From Sphingomonas sp. S1-29 (GTDB taxonomy: Bacteria > Pseudomonadota > Alphaproteobacteria > Sphingomonadales > Sphingomonadaceae), in contig NZ_CP110678.1 of assembly GCF_026167545.1 (NCBI RefSeq), positions 3,151,501-3,215,500 of the forward strand: a stretch of DNA of 64,000 bases, read 5' to 3'. Position 1 is the stretch's first letter. Each line of letters starts with the position of its first letter. Below, one piece after another: positions 8,191-17,069 of the stretch. The notes beneath the pieces were generated by a model that was not told the origin of the DNA, did not search any database, and saw nothing but the letters and a program-made list of their open reading frames with translations. The position numbers were made by a program, and so were the translations under genes.

Positions 8191-10344
8191 ATGAAGTTCG
8201 TTTTGCTTGCCGGTTGCTGTCTGTTTGCCGCCACTGTCGCACATGCGCAGGAGGCGCCGCGCGACGACGACGACATCGTCATTACCGCGCAGGCCGATAA
8301 CCAGACGCAGGTGATTCGCGGGGGGCAGGTCGGCGTGCTGGGCGACAAGGCCGCCGAGGACGTGCCGTTCAGCATCCGCGCCTATGGCGAGACGCTGATC
8401 CTCAACCAGCAGCCGCTGACGCTGGGGCAGGTGCTCGAAAACGATCCCTCGGTGCGCGCGAGCTATGGCTTCGGCAACGCCGCCGAACTGTTCGTCATCC
8501 GCGGCTTCCCGCTGTTCGGCGACGATATCGGTCTCGACGGGCTGTACGGCATGGCGCCGCGGCAGCTGATCTCGCCTGAATTGTATGAGCAGGTGCAGAT
8601 ATTGAACGGCGCGAGTGCCTTCCTCAACGGCGCGGCGCCGGGTGGGACTGGGATCGGTGGCAGCGTGAACCTGACCCTCAAGCGCGCTGGCGATCGTCCG
8701 CTGACGCGGGTGACGGGCAATTTCAGCGAGGGCGCGCATTTCGGCGGTGCGGTCGATGTGTCGCGGCGCTTCGGCGCGGGGGGCGAGTTCGGGGTGCGGA
8801 TCAACGGCGCGTATCGTGCGGGCGACGTCAGCGTGAATGACGAGTTTCGTCGCTCGGCGGTGATCGGTGCCGGCTTCGACTGGCGCGGCGAGCGGGCACG
8901 GCTGTCGCTCGACCTGGCCTATCAGCGGCTCGAAGTGCGCGGGCTTCGGCCCAAGGTGACCGTTACCGGGCTCACCAGCATTCCCGCGGTGCCGCGCGCC
9001 GATGCCAATTATGCGCAGCCCTGGACCTACACCGAATTGCGAGACGTGTTCGGGCTGGTGAAGGGCGAGTATGACCTCGCCGACAATGCGCTGCTGTACG
9101 CATCGTTCGGCGCGCGCGACGGGTCGGAGGACGGGATCTATAGCGGGCTGGCTGTTACCAACGCGGTGACCGGCGCGGCGACCGGCGACGCGCTGTTCGT
9201 GCCGCGCACCGACAATAACGAAGCCGCGCAAGCGGGGCTCCGGGTGAAGTTGGCGGCGGGCGGGATCAGCCACGAGATTAACTTCGGCGGGTCGATGTCG
9301 TGGCAGGTCAATCGCAACGCCTATGACTTCCTCGGCGGGTTCACCCGCTTTGCCACCAATTTGTACGATACCCCGGTGGTGCCGCTGCCGAGCACCGGCT
9401 TTGTCGGCGGTGACCTCGACGATCCGTTCGCGGTCTCGCGGGTGCGGCTGGGCAGCGCGTTCGTTTCGGATACGCTGGGGCTTTTCGACGATCGCGTGCT
9501 GCTGACCGCGGGGCTTCGGCTGCAGGCGATCAACGTGCGCGGCTATTCGTACACCGATGGTTCGCTGACCAGCGAATATGCCGAGGATGCGGTGACCCCG
9601 GTCGTCGGGCTGGTCGTCAAGCCGGTCGAAGGACTGTCGCTGTTCGCCAACCGGATCGAGGGGCTGGCGCAGGGCCCGACCGCGCCGACCACCGATCCGT
9701 TGATCGTCAACCCGGGCGAAGTGTTCGCGCCGTTCACATCGGCGCAATATGAGGTCGGCGGCAAGCTGACGCTGGGGCGGTTCAACGCCGGGGTGGCGGT
9801 ATTCCAGATCGAACAGCCCAGCGCCTTTGCCCGGCCGATCGATCCCGCCGATCCCACCGGACCGCGAATCTTCGCGGTCGAGGGGGGACAGCGCCATCGC
9901 GGGGTGGAGCTGACGCTCGACGGCGAACTGGTCGATGGCTTGCGCTTCATCGGCGGCGCGTCGGTGATCCAGGCCAAGCTGCGCGAGACCGAGGGCGGAA
10001 CGCTCGACGACAATACCGCGGTGGGCGTGCCCGACTATACGATCAACGCGAATGTCGAATGGGACACGCCGTTCATCCCCGGCTTCACGCTGACCGGGCG
10101 AGTGATCGATACCGGCAAACAGCAGGTCGATCGCGCCAACACGCTCGAGATTCCAGGCTGGACGCGCTTCGACCTTGGCGCACGCTATGTCGTTGCGGCG
10201 GCGCAGCGGCCGCTGACGCTGCGGCTCAACGTCGATAACGTCGCCAACGAACGCTATTGGCAGTCGGCTTTCGACAGCTTCTCGCCCAGCCTGTTGCAGG
10301 GAATGCCGCGGACGGTGAAGCTGTCGGCCTCGGTCGAGCTGTAG
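8191..10344 (+). CDS. TonB-dependent siderophore receptor
   Basis: An outer-membrane barrel of 717 residues. The signal peptide MKFVLLAGCCLFAATVAHAQ ends at an AQ site. It is followed by an acidic TonB-box region (DDDIVITAQ), a plug domain (about 45-165, with LGQVLENDPSVRASYG, FVIRGFPLF and NLTLKRAG), and a long beta-rich barrel ending in the aromatic-terminated VKLSASVEL. The plug resembles the ferrichrome/hydroxamate-type siderophore receptors rather than vitamin B12 receptors. ATG 8191 was chosen because it begins the signal peptide; an upstream in-frame ATG would add sequence encoded by the intergenic repeat. Together with the PepSY gene and the Fur-like boxes it forms an iron-uptake locus. 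Confidence 0.92.
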   Translation: MKFVLLAGCCLFAATVAHAQEAPRDDDDIVITAQADNQTQVIRGGQVGVLGDKAAEDVPFSIRAYGETLILNQQPLTLGQVLENDPSVRASYGFGNAAELFVIRGFPLFGDDIGLDGLYGMAPRQLISPELYEQVQILNGASAFLNGAAPGGTGIGGSVNLTLKRAGDRPLTRVTGNFSEGAHFGGAVDVSRRFGAGGEFGVRINGAYRAGDVSVNDEFRRSAVIGAGFDWRGERARLSLDLAYQRLEVRGLRPKVTVTGLTSIPAVPRADANYAQPWTYTELRDVFGLVKGEYDLADNALLYASFGARDGSEDGIYSGLAVTNAVTGAATGDALFVPRTDNNEAAQAGLRVKLAAGGISHEINFGGSMSWQVNRNAYDFLGGFTRFATNLYDTPVVPLPSTGFVGGDLDDPFAVSRVRLGSAFVSDTLGLFDDRVLLTAGLRLQAINVRGYSYTDGSLTSEYAEDAVTPVVGLVVKPVEGLSLFANRIEGLAQGPTAPTTDPLIVNPGEVFAPFTSAQYEVGGKLTLGRFNAGVAVFQIEQPSAFARPIDPADPTGPRIFAVEGGQRHRGVELTLDGELVDGLRFIGGASVIQAKLRETEGGTLDDNTAVGVPDYTINANVEWDTPFIPGFTLTGRVIDTGKQQVDRANTLEIPGWTRFDLGARYVVAAAQRPLTLRLNVDNVANERYWQSAFDSFSPSLLQGMPRTVKLSASVEL

Positions 10345-10418
10345 CGGAACAAAGCGCTGGTTTGGCTGCTTGTGGCGACCTAGAGGCCGATTTTGTTGTC
10401 GGCGGTCCAGGGGGAAAC

Positions 10419-11492
10419 ATGATCGAGCAGCCAACCACCGCCCAGCCGGCGGACAAGCAGTGGACGCCATCGCGGATCGCGCGGGCCGGAGTGATCTTGA
10501 TCGCACTGGTCTGCTTGGCGATGCTGCTAATCTCGCTGACCAACCTGTTCCTGTTGATCTTCGCGGCGATCGTGCTGTCGGCGGTGTTCGAAACGCTCGC
10601 CAGCCTGATGCAGCGCTGGACGAAGTTGCCGCGCGGGCTCGCGCTGACCGCGGCGGTGCTGCTGATCCTGGGGAGCTTCATCGGCATCTTCGCGATGTTC
10701 GGCGCGCAGCTCGCCGCCGAGTTCGACACGATCCGCGAGAAGTTTCCCACCGCGCTCGAGGGAATCCAGCAACAGCTCGATAGCTGGGGCGTCGGCGGCC
10801 AGGCGCGCGAGCTGGTGGCCGGCGGGACGAAGGACCTGACCAGCGTGCTGCAGGGCGCGGGCGGCTATGCGCTGTCGGCGGGTAGCGGGCTGGCCGATTT
10901 CGCGCTGGTGCTGGTGGGGGCGATCTTCCTGGCGGTCGAGCCCGGCGTGTATCGCCGCGGGCTGGTGCTGCTGATGCCCGAGCGCGCCGAGGACGTGACC
11001 GAAGCAGCGCTCGACGATGCCGGGACCGCGCTCAAGGGCTGGATGATCGGGCAGCTAATGTCGATGGTGGTGGTCGCGGCGTTCACCGCGCTGGGGCTGT
11101 GGCTGCTCGGCGTGCCCGCGGCGGGCGGGCTGGGGCTGATCGCCGGGCTGCTCGACATCATCCCGTTCATCGGGCCGATCATCGCAGCGGTGCCCGCGGT
11201 GCTGCTGGCGTTCACGGTATCGCCCTCGACCGCCTTGTGGACCGTCGGGCTGTTCCTGCTGATCCAGCAAATCCAGGGCAATCTGCTCCAGCCGCTGATC
11301 CAGAAGCGCGCGGTCGACGTGCCGCCGGGGGTGCTGCTGTTCGCGGTCGCGGGCGCGGGTATCCTGTTCGGGCTGCTGGGCGTGCTGCTCGCAGCGCCGC
11401 TGACGGTGGTGATCTTCGTGTTGGTGCAGCGAATCTATGTGAAGACGCTGCTGGGCAAGCCGATCGAGACCGCCGCAGAAAAGGCCGACTGA
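10419..11492 (+). CDS. AI-2E family transporter (PerM/TqsA-like permease)
   Basis: A 357-residue polytopic membrane protein. Two early helices (VILIALVCLAMLLISLTNLFLLIFAAIVLSAVFE region) are followed by a long soluble segment with TALEGIQQQLDSWG and then five or so helices. These contain the family signatures PAAGGLGLIAGLLDIIPFIGPII and QQIQGNLLQPLIQ. Members export autoinducer-2 or act as small-molecule or ion exchangers; the substrate here is unknown. ATG 10419 follows a GGGGGAAA ribosome-binding site. The gene sits alone between the receptor and a convergent CitE-like gene, with only six bases between the two stop codons. Confidence 0.9.
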   Translation: MIEQPTTAQPADKQWTPSRIARAGVILIALVCLAMLLISLTNLFLLIFAAIVLSAVFETLASLMQRWTKLPRGLALTAAVLLILGSFIGIFAMFGAQLAAEFDTIREKFPTALEGIQQQLDSWGVGGQARELVAGGTKDLTSVLQGAGGYALSAGSGLADFALVLVGAIFLAVEPGVYRRGLVLLMPERAEDVTEAALDDAGTALKGWMIGQLMSMVVVAAFTALGLWLLGVPAAGGLGLIAGLLDIIPFIGPIIAAVPAVLLAFTVSPSTALWTVGLFLLIQQIQGNLLQPLIQKRAVDVPPGVLLFAVAGAGILFGLLGVLLAAPLTVVIFVLVQRIYVKTLLGKPIETAAEKAD

Positions 11493-11498
11493 CGCCCG

Positions 11499-12338
11499 TC
11501 AGCGGCCGACGGTCGCCAGCACGCGCAGCGCCTGCGCGAGGTGCAAGCGTTCGACCATCCGGCCATCGAGGCGGATCGCGCCTTTGCCGGTGTGTTCGGG
11601 TAGCGCGAAGGCGTCGCGGATCGCTTCGGCCTCAGCGATCTCGGCTTCGCCGGGGCTGAACGCGCTGTTGCAGGCTGCGATCTGCGAGGGGTGGATCAGC
11701 GTCTTGCCGTCGAAGCCGAAGCGGCGGCCCTGTGCGCATTCGGCGGCGAGCCCTTCCGAATCGTCGATGCCGTTGAAGACGCCGTCGAGCGCGGCGAGGC
11801 CATGCGCGCGCGCCGCCGCGACGGTGGTGGCGAGGAAGGGGTGGAAGGGCAGGCGGTCGGTGCCGGGCTGCATCCCCATGTCCTTGGCGAGATCGTTGAT
11901 GCCCATCACCAGCGCGGCGAGCCGCGGCGCTGCGGCTATCTGGCCCAGTGCGAGCAAGGCGGCGGGGGTCTCGATCATCGCCCATAGCGCTACGTCTTCG
12001 GACAGCAGCGCGGCGCAGGCGGCGAGGTCGGCGGGGCCGTTGACCTTGGGGAGCAGGATCGCGTGCGGTGGGGTTTCGGCGAGCGCGGCGAGGTCGGCGG
12101 CGGCCCATTCCGTGTCGAGCGCGTTGATCCGCACGACCAGTTCGCGCTCGCCGAAATCGCCCAGCGCGAGCGCTGTCACCGCCTGCGCGCGCGCGGCTTC
12201 CTTCGCCTCGGGCGCGACCGAGTCTTCGAGGTCGAGGATCACCACGTCGCAGGCTAGCGTGCGCGCCTTGGCGATCGCGCGGTCGTTCGAGGCGGGGAGG
12301 TACAGCGCGCTGCGGCGGGGGCGGGGGGTGTCGGTCAT
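11499..12338 (-). CDS. CitE-like HpcH/HpaI family CoA-ester lyase
   Basis: A 279-residue TIM-barrel enzyme of the citrate lyase beta-subunit/malyl-CoA lyase family. Blocks seen are RRSALYLPASNDRAIAKA, VVILDLEDSVAPEAK (metal-ligand region), LVVRINALDTEW, AILLPKVN, MIETPAALLAL, GINDLAKDMGM, and GFDGKTLIHPSQI. There is no citrate lyase alpha or gamma subunit next to it, so it is a free-standing CitE-like enzyme. Such proteins cleave (methyl)malyl-CoA or citramalyl-CoA-type substrates; the actual substrate cannot be read from sequence. It is convergent with the AI-2E transporter gene. Confidence 0.88.
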   Translation of the reverse strand: MTDTPRPRRSALYLPASNDRAIAKARTLACDVVILDLEDSVAPEAKEAARAQAVTALALGDFGERELVVRINALDTEWAAADLAALAETPPHAILLPKVNGPADLAACAALLSEDVALWAMIETPAALLALGQIAAAPRLAALVMGINDLAKDMGMQPGTDRLPFHPFLATTVAAARAHGLAALDGVFNGIDDSEGLAAECAQGRRFGFDGKTLIHPSQIAACNSAFSPGEAEIAEAEAIRDAFALPEHTGKGAIRLDGRMVERLHLAQALRVLATVGR

Positions 12339-12411
12339 GGCGCGGGGATAGCATCGGGGGCGGGGGGATGCCTATGGGGGGCGGCTTCCTTCGCTCCCGT
12401 GCCTCCAAGTG

Positions 12412-12498
12412 CCGTCGCCCCAGCGAAAGCTGGGGCCTTCCCGTTTGGCAGGCCGCGCGTGCAAAATGGGGAGATCCCAGCTTTCGCTGGGATGACGG
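12412..12498. repeat. Intergenic palindromic repeat, CCCAGCGAAAGCTGGG family
   Basis: Two copies of a CCCAGCGAAAGCTGGG hairpin face each other, bounded by CCGTC and GACGG. The same element occurs at 42061-42140. It fills most of the gap between the CitE-like gene and cobU. Confidence 0.85.
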
Positions 12499-12511
12499 TC
12501 TGTGCAGGGCG

Positions 12512-13021
12512 CTACTTCATTCGCAACGCCAACCCCGCCGCTACCAGCGACACCGAATCCGCTGCCGCCGCCACCCGCTGGTTCAGCCGCCCCGCTTCAT
12601 CGCGAAACCGGCGCGCCAGCGCGTTTTCGGGGACGATTCCCATGCCGACTTCGTTCGACACCAGCTTCACCGGACAGCGTGCGCTGGCCAGCGCCGCGAC
12701 CAGTGCATCGGCGGCGGGCTCGATCGGGTGGTCGCCCAGCATCAGGTTGGTCAGCCACAAGGTGAGGCAGTCGACCAGCAGCACCGATCCGTCGCCACCC
12801 TCGCGTTCGATCGCGGCGGGCAGGTCGAGCGGGCATTCGACGGTGCGCCAGCGCGCGCCGCGATCGGCGATGTGGTGCGCGATCCGGTCGGTCATTTCGG
12901 CGTCGAACGCCTGTGCTGTCGCGAGATACACCAGTGTCCCCGGCAGCGCTTCGGCCGCGGCCTGCGCCAGCCGGCTCTTGCCCGATCGGGCGCCGCCGAT
13001 GAAGAAATGTACGCGATCCAA
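12512..13021 (-). CDS. cobU: Adenosylcobinamide kinase / adenosylcobinamide-phosphate guanylyltransferase
   Basis: A bifunctional cytoplasmic enzyme that phosphorylates adenosylcobinamide and then activates it with GMP, the step before joining the lower ligand. It has 169 residues. The P-loop GGARSGKS is at residues 9-16. Other blocks are YLATAQAFDAEMTDRI, DCLTLWLTNLM, and the diagnostic VSNEVGMGIVPENALARRFRDEAGRLNQ. It is divergent from the large B12 operon, and the riboswitch between them is oriented towards btuB. cobU is therefore probably transcribed from its own unseen promoter and not under that switch. Confidence 0.95.
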   Translation of the reverse strand: MDRVHFFIGGARSGKSRLAQAAAEALPGTLVYLATAQAFDAEMTDRIAHHIADRGARWRTVECPLDLPAAIEREGGDGSVLLVDCLTLWLTNLMLGDHPIEPAADALVAALASARCPVKLVSNEVGMGIVPENALARRFRDEAGRLNQRVAAAADSVSLVAAGLALRMK

Positions 13022-13062
13022 GCCTCTTGCCTCCGCTTCGACCGCATATTAGGGGCGATCGG

Positions 13063-13239
13063 GTGACAGGTTCCCAGAGATGGGATCAAAAGGGAACCCG
13101 GAAGCGGCCAAGCCGTGATCCGGGGCTGTACCCGCAACTGTGACCGGCGAGCGTTCGCCCATCCATGCCACTGGACCCTTAGGGTCCGGGAAGGCGGGAC
13201 GAACGTGGTGACCCGGGAGCCAGGAGACCTGCCTGTCAC
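13063..13239 (+). ncRNA. Cobalamin (adenosylcobalamin) riboswitch
   Basis: A perfect 8-bp P1 helix pairs GTGACAGG (13063-13070) with CCTGTCAC (13232-13239). Inside are the conserved GGGAACCCGG, the GGGGCTGTACCCGCAACTGTGA core, ATGCCACTG, GGGAAGGCGGGACG, and the B12 box AGCCAGGAGACCTGCC (13218-13233). It lies upstream of btuB and the B12 salvage operon in the same orientation and should lower their expression when cobalamin is abundant. Confidence 0.96.
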
Positions 13240-13366
13240 GGTCGGTCCTTCGCGCGGACGGGAATATCCGGGCGATCGAGGTTTTTTTCCTCGTGTGACG
13301 ACACCGTTGGGGTGGCGCGCGTGGAGGGTTCCCACGATAGCATCATCGTGCCCGTCGGGCGCGCGA

Positions 13367-13387
13367 CCCCTTGTTGTTGATAAGGGG
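13367..13387 (+). promoter_or_regulatory. Hairpin sequestering the btuB ribosome-binding site
   Basis: CCCCTT (13367-13372) can pair with AAGGGG (13382-13387), which is the Shine-Dalgarno sequence of btuB just before AAC-ATG. This looks like a translational expression platform for the riboswitch. No T-run terminator of matching strength was seen between the aptamer and the start codon. Confidence 0.5.
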
Positions 13388-13393
13388 AAGAAC

Positions 13394-15445
13394 ATGACTA
13401 TCCGTACATATCCAAGCGCTTACCAGCACTGTTCGCTTTTTGCGGCCCAGCCAGTCCGTTCGTTTCGAGCGCAGTCGAGAAACGGTGATGGCATCCTGTG
13501 CGGCGAAAGTTTCTCGAATGCGCTCGAAACGAACGGGCTGAGGGCGAGCGCGGTGCTAGCAGCGCTGGCCATCGCTTTGGCCGCATCACCGGCTTACGCC
13601 CGCGACATTCCCGAAACCCCCGACGACACGATCGTTGTCACCGCCAACCGCAGCGAGCAGCCGCTCGACCGGGTCGGCCAGAGCATCAGCATCCTCGACG
13701 CCGAGGACATCGAAATCCGCCAGACGCAGGCGGTCGCCGATCTGATGCGGACGCTGCCCGGCGTCACCGTTACGCGCAACGGGGGGATCGGCACCTCGAC
13801 ATCGGTATCGATCCGCGGTGCCGATGGCGACCAGACCGTTGCGCTGATCGACGGGGTCAAGCTCAACGATCCCTCGTCGCCCGGTGGCGGGTTCAATTTC
13901 GGCAATCTGCTCGTCGGCAATATCCAGCGGATCGAGGTGCTGCGCGGGCCGTCATCGATCCTGTGGGGCAGCCAGGCGATCGGCGGCGTCGTCAATTTGC
14001 TGACCGCGCCGCCGACCGAGGCGCTGGCGGTGAATGCCCGCGCCGAAGTTGGCTGGCGCAACACCGGTCAGGCGGTCGCTAACATCTCGGGTAAGGCGGG
14101 GCCGTTGTCGGTGAGCGCGGGCGGCGGCTATTTTCGCAGCGACGGCATCTCGGCGTTCAGCGAGGCGCGCGGCGGCACCGAGCGCGACGGCTATCGCAAC
14201 TGGGGTGCGAACCTGAACCTGAACCTGGCGCTGACCGACGCGATTTCGGTCGACGCGCGCGGCTATTATTCGGACGGGCGGGTCGAGATCGACGGCTTCG
14301 CCGCCCCCACCTTCGCGTTCGGCGATACCGAGGAATATAGCACGACGCGCGAGTTCGTCGGCTATGCGGGGCTCAATGCCGCGCTGTTCGAGGGGCGGTT
14401 CCGCAACCGGCTGGGCTTTGCCTATACCGATTCGGATCGCGGGAGCTTCGACCCCGCCGAGACCTTCGCGGCCAAGGGTCGCAACGAGCGGCTCGAATAT
14501 CAGGGCGTCGTCGATATCGTCGCGGGCAGCCAGGCGACCTTCGGGATCGAGCGCGAAACCTCGCGCTTCACTTCGGCGAGCTATGGCGGCCCCGAGGCAC
14601 GCGGGCGTGCACAGATCGACAGCGTCTATGGCCAGTTGGTGGCGACGCCGATTACCGGGCTGACGCTGACCGGCGGGCTGCGCCACGACGAGCATAACCG
14701 CTTCGGCGGCGCGACCACCGTGGGCGCGAGCGGGGTGTTCTCGCCCAATGACGGCGCGACGATCCTGCGCGCGAGCTATAGCGAGGGCTTCAAGGCGCCG
14801 TCGCTGTACCAGCTGCAGAGCGAGTACGGCAATCAGACGCTTCGGCCCGAACGCGCGCATGGGTGGGACGCCGGGGTGACGCAGCGGCTGCTCGATGGCG
14901 CGATCGAAGCGAGCGCCACCTATTTCCGGCGCGACAGCCAGGACCTGATCGTGTTCGTGTCGTGCAACGCGCCGCTGAGCGGCATCTGCGCCGGACGGCC
15001 GTTCGGCACTTACGACAATATCGCCGAGGCGACCTCGAAGGGCGTCGAGGTGGCGCTGGCGCTGCAGCCGGTGCCAGCGCTGCGCATGCAGGGGAGCTAC
15101 ACGCATATCGATGCGCGCAACCGTTCGCCGGGTGACGCCAATTTCGACCGGCGGCTGGCGCGGCGGCCGAGCGACAGCGTGACGACGACGGTCGATTACA
15201 GCTGGCCGTTCGGGCTGCAGACCGGGGCGACGCTGACTCATGTCGGCACCAGCTTCGACAATGCCAGCAACGCGCGGCGGATCGAGGGCTATGTGCTCGC
15301 CGACCTACGCGCGGCGCTGCCGGTGACGCGCAATGTCGAGCTGTACGGGCGCGTCGAGAATGTGTTCGACGAGCGGTATGAGACGCTGTTCCGCTACGGC
15401 ACGTCAGGACGCGCTGCCTATGGCGGCGTTCGGGTGCGCTACTGA
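13394..15445 (+). CDS. btuB: TonB-dependent vitamin B12/cobinamide receptor
   Basis: An outer-membrane receptor of 683 residues, first gene behind the cobalamin riboswitch. The hydrophobic signal core (ASAVLAALAIALAASPAYA) comes only at about residues 50-68, because a palindromic repeat encodes roughly residues 21-48. The mature part starts RDIPETPDDTIVVTANRSEQ, with the TonB box, followed by a plug (VADLMRTLPGVTV, VSIRGADGDQTVALIDGVKLND, IEVLRGPSSILWGSQAIGGVVN) and a barrel ending VRVRY. The position after the switch and before corrinoid genes fixes the substrate class. ATG 13394 has a good ribosome-binding site (AAGGGGAAG). The stop overlaps the next gene as TGATG. Confidence 0.95.
   Translation: MTIRTYPSAYQHCSLFAAQPVRSFRAQSRNGDGILCGESFSNALETNGLRASAVLAALAIALAASPAYARDIPETPDDTIVVTANRSEQPLDRVGQSISILDAEDIEIRQTQAVADLMRTLPGVTVTRNGGIGTSTSVSIRGADGDQTVALIDGVKLNDPSSPGGGFNFGNLLVGNIQRIEVLRGPSSILWGSQAIGGVVNLLTAPPTEALAVNARAEVGWRNTGQAVANISGKAGPLSVSAGGGYFRSDGISAFSEARGGTERDGYRNWGANLNLNLALTDAISVDARGYYSDGRVEIDGFAAPTFAFGDTEEYSTTREFVGYAGLNAALFEGRFRNRLGFAYTDSDRGSFDPAETFAAKGRNERLEYQGVVDIVAGSQATFGIERETSRFTSASYGGPEARGRAQIDSVYGQLVATPITGLTLTGGLRHDEHNRFGGATTVGASGVFSPNDGATILRASYSEGFKAPSLYQLQSEYGNQTLRPERAHGWDAGVTQRLLDGAIEASATYFRRDSQDLIVFVSCNAPLSGICAGRPFGTYDNIAEATSKGVEVALALQPVPALRMQGSYTHIDARNRSPGDANFDRRLARRPSDSVTTTVDYSWPFGLQTGATLTHVGTSFDNASNARRIEGYVLADLRAALPVTRNVELYGRVENVFDERYETLFRYGTSGRAAYGGVRVRY
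13456..13536. repeat. Palindromic repeat lying in frame inside btuB
   Basis: The arms at 13456-13483 and 13509-13536 are 28 bases each and complementary with one mismatch. They start with CCGTTCGTTTCGAGCGCA and end with GAAAC, enclosing a 25-base loop. It is the same family as the elements at 6339-6482 and 28081-28176. Here it is read through as protein between the btuB start codon and the hydrophobic part of the signal peptide. Confidence 0.9.
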
Positions 15446-16461
15446 TGGCGCAGGCCGCCCGCATCGCTTTCGCGTCGCCCGATATCACATGCTTTGCCGT
15501 GCATGGCGGGCGGATCGATGCCGCCCGGGCGGCCTATCCCGCGGTCGCCGACTGGATCGACCTTTCGACGGGGCTCAGTCCCTGGGCCTGGCCCGCGACG
15601 ATCGACGCCTCGGCGCTGACGCATCTGCCGACGCCCGAGGCGTTGGATCGGCTCGAGGCGACCGCCGCTGCTGCGTTCGGCACGAGCGCGGCGCGCGTGG
15701 TGGCGGTGCCGGGCAGCGATCTGGCGCTGCGATTGCTGGGCCGGATGATCGGCGGGCATGCCGCGGTGGCGGGGCCGGGCTATTCGGGGCATCTGGCGAT
15801 GTGGGCGGGGCGCGCGGTGGCTGCGGGGCTCGGGTCGCTTGGCGATAGCGCGCGCGCGGGCGAGACGGCGGTGGTCGCGCGGCCGAACAATCCCGACGGG
15901 CAGGTCGTTGATCTCGCGACGCTAGAACGCCTTGCCGAGCGCGACGACTGGCTGATCGTCGACGAAGCCTTTGTCGACGCAACGCCCGAGCTGAGCCTGG
16001 CGGGGCAGGCATGGGATTCGCTGATCGTGCTTCGGTCGTTCGGCAAATTCTATGGGCTTGCCGGGGTGCGGCTGGGGTTCGTGATCGCGCCACCGGCGAT
16101 CGTCCAGGGGCTGCGCGAGCTGCTTGGCGACTGGCCGGTGTCGGGGCCGGCGATCGCGATCGGGACGGCGGCCTATGCCGATCGCGCTTGGGCGGCGATG
16201 CAGGCGGCGCGGCTGACCGAGGCGGCGGCGCGGCTCGATGCGCTGCTTGCCGGCGCGGGGCTGCGCGTGGCGGGTGGCACCGCGTTGTTCCGGCTGATCG
16301 AGACGCCGCACGCGTACGCGCTGTTCGACCATCTGGCGCGAAGCGGCATCCTCACCCGGCCCTTCGCCGATCGGCCGCAGGCGTTGCGGCTGGGGTTGCC
16401 CGGCACCCCCGCGGCATGGGATCGCATCGCCTCCGCGCTCAACGACTGGAGCAAGCCATGA
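15445..16461 (+). CDS. cobD: Threonine-phosphate decarboxylase
   Basis: A PLP-dependent enzyme that makes (R)-1-amino-2-propanol phosphate, the linker of the B12 nucleotide loop; it is named cobC in Pseudomonas usage. It has 338 residues with an aminotransferase class I/II fold. The start DITCFAVHGGRIDAARAAYP and IDLSTGLSPWAWP match the family, RPNNPDGQVVD and LIVDEAFVD follow, and the PLP lysine lies in LRSFGKFYGLAGVRLGF. The start codon overlaps the btuB stop (TGATG) and the end overlaps cobO by four bases, so it belongs to the same riboswitch-controlled transcript. Confidence 0.94.
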   Translation: MAQAARIAFASPDITCFAVHGGRIDAARAAYPAVADWIDLSTGLSPWAWPATIDASALTHLPTPEALDRLEATAAAAFGTSAARVVAVPGSDLALRLLGRMIGGHAAVAGPGYSGHLAMWAGRAVAAGLGSLGDSARAGETAVVARPNNPDGQVVDLATLERLAERDDWLIVDEAFVDATPELSLAGQAWDSLIVLRSFGKFYGLAGVRLGFVIAPPAIVQGLRELLGDWPVSGPAIAIGTAAYADRAWAAMQAARLTEAAARLDALLAGAGLRVAGGTALFRLIETPHAYALFDHLARSGILTRPFADRPQALRLGLPGTPAAWDRIASALNDWSKP

Positions 16462-17069
16462 CCGACACGCCCGACGACTATGCCCGCCACAATGCCCGAT
16501 CGAAGCGGATCCAGGCCGCGCGCGAACGGATGCAGGCGCGCCACACGCTCGAACGCGGGCTGCTGATCATCCATACCGGCAACGGCAAGGGCAAATCCTC
16601 CTCGGCCTTCGGCATGGCGATCCGTTCGCTTGGCTGGGGGATGAAGGTCGGCATCGTCCAATATGTGAAGGGGGCGTGGGAAACCGGCGAGAAGAACTTC
16701 TTCCAGGCATCGCCCGACTTACTGACGTTCGAGGTGATGGGCGAAGGCTTTACCTGGGACACGCAGGACCGCGCGCGCGATATCGAGGCGGCGCGCGCGG
16801 CGTGGGAGCGATCGAAGGAATTGATCCTCGACCCCGCTTATGAATTCGTCATCCTCGATGAACTCAACATCGTGCTGCGCGACGATACGCTGCCGATCGG
16901 CGAGATCGTCGATTTCCTGCGCGATCGTCCGCTGACCAAGCATATCTGCATCACCGGGCGCGGCGCGAAGCCCGAATTGCTCGAAATCGCCGATCTGGTC
17001 ACCGGCTTCGCCGAGGTGAAGCACCCGTATAAGGCGGGCTTCAAGGCGCAGCGGGGCGTTGAATATTGA
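16458..17069 (+). CDS. cobO: Cob(I)yrinic acid a,c-diamide adenosyltransferase
   Basis: An ATP:corrinoid adenosyltransferase of the CobA/BtuR/CobO type, which adds the upper adenosyl ligand to cob(I)alamin or its precursors. It has 203 residues. The P-loop is IHTGNGKGKSSSAFGMAIR (about residues 36-54). Further family blocks are VGIVQYVKG, EVMGEGFTWDTQD, EFVILDELNIVL, and ICITGRGAKPELLEIADLVTG. The ATG overlaps the preceding stop by four bases and the gene ends inside the TTGA overlap with the next one. Confidence 0.95.
   Translation: MTDTPDDYARHNARSKRIQAARERMQARHTLERGLLIIHTGNGKGKSSSAFGMAIRSLGWGMKVGIVQYVKGAWETGEKNFFQASPDLLTFEVMGEGFTWDTQDRARDIEAARAAWERSKELILDPAYEFVILDELNIVLRDDTLPIGEIVDFLRDRPLTKHICITGRGAKPELLEIADLVTGFAEVKHPYKAGFKAQRGVEY

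Noticed and set aside
7120-10506. Very long minus-strand open frame (1128 codons) opposite the PepSY gene and TonB receptor
   Set aside because: It is an antisense frame kept open by high-GC third-position bias. The translation is Arg/His/Gln-rich low-complexity sequence with no motifs, while the plus strand encodes recognisable proteins.
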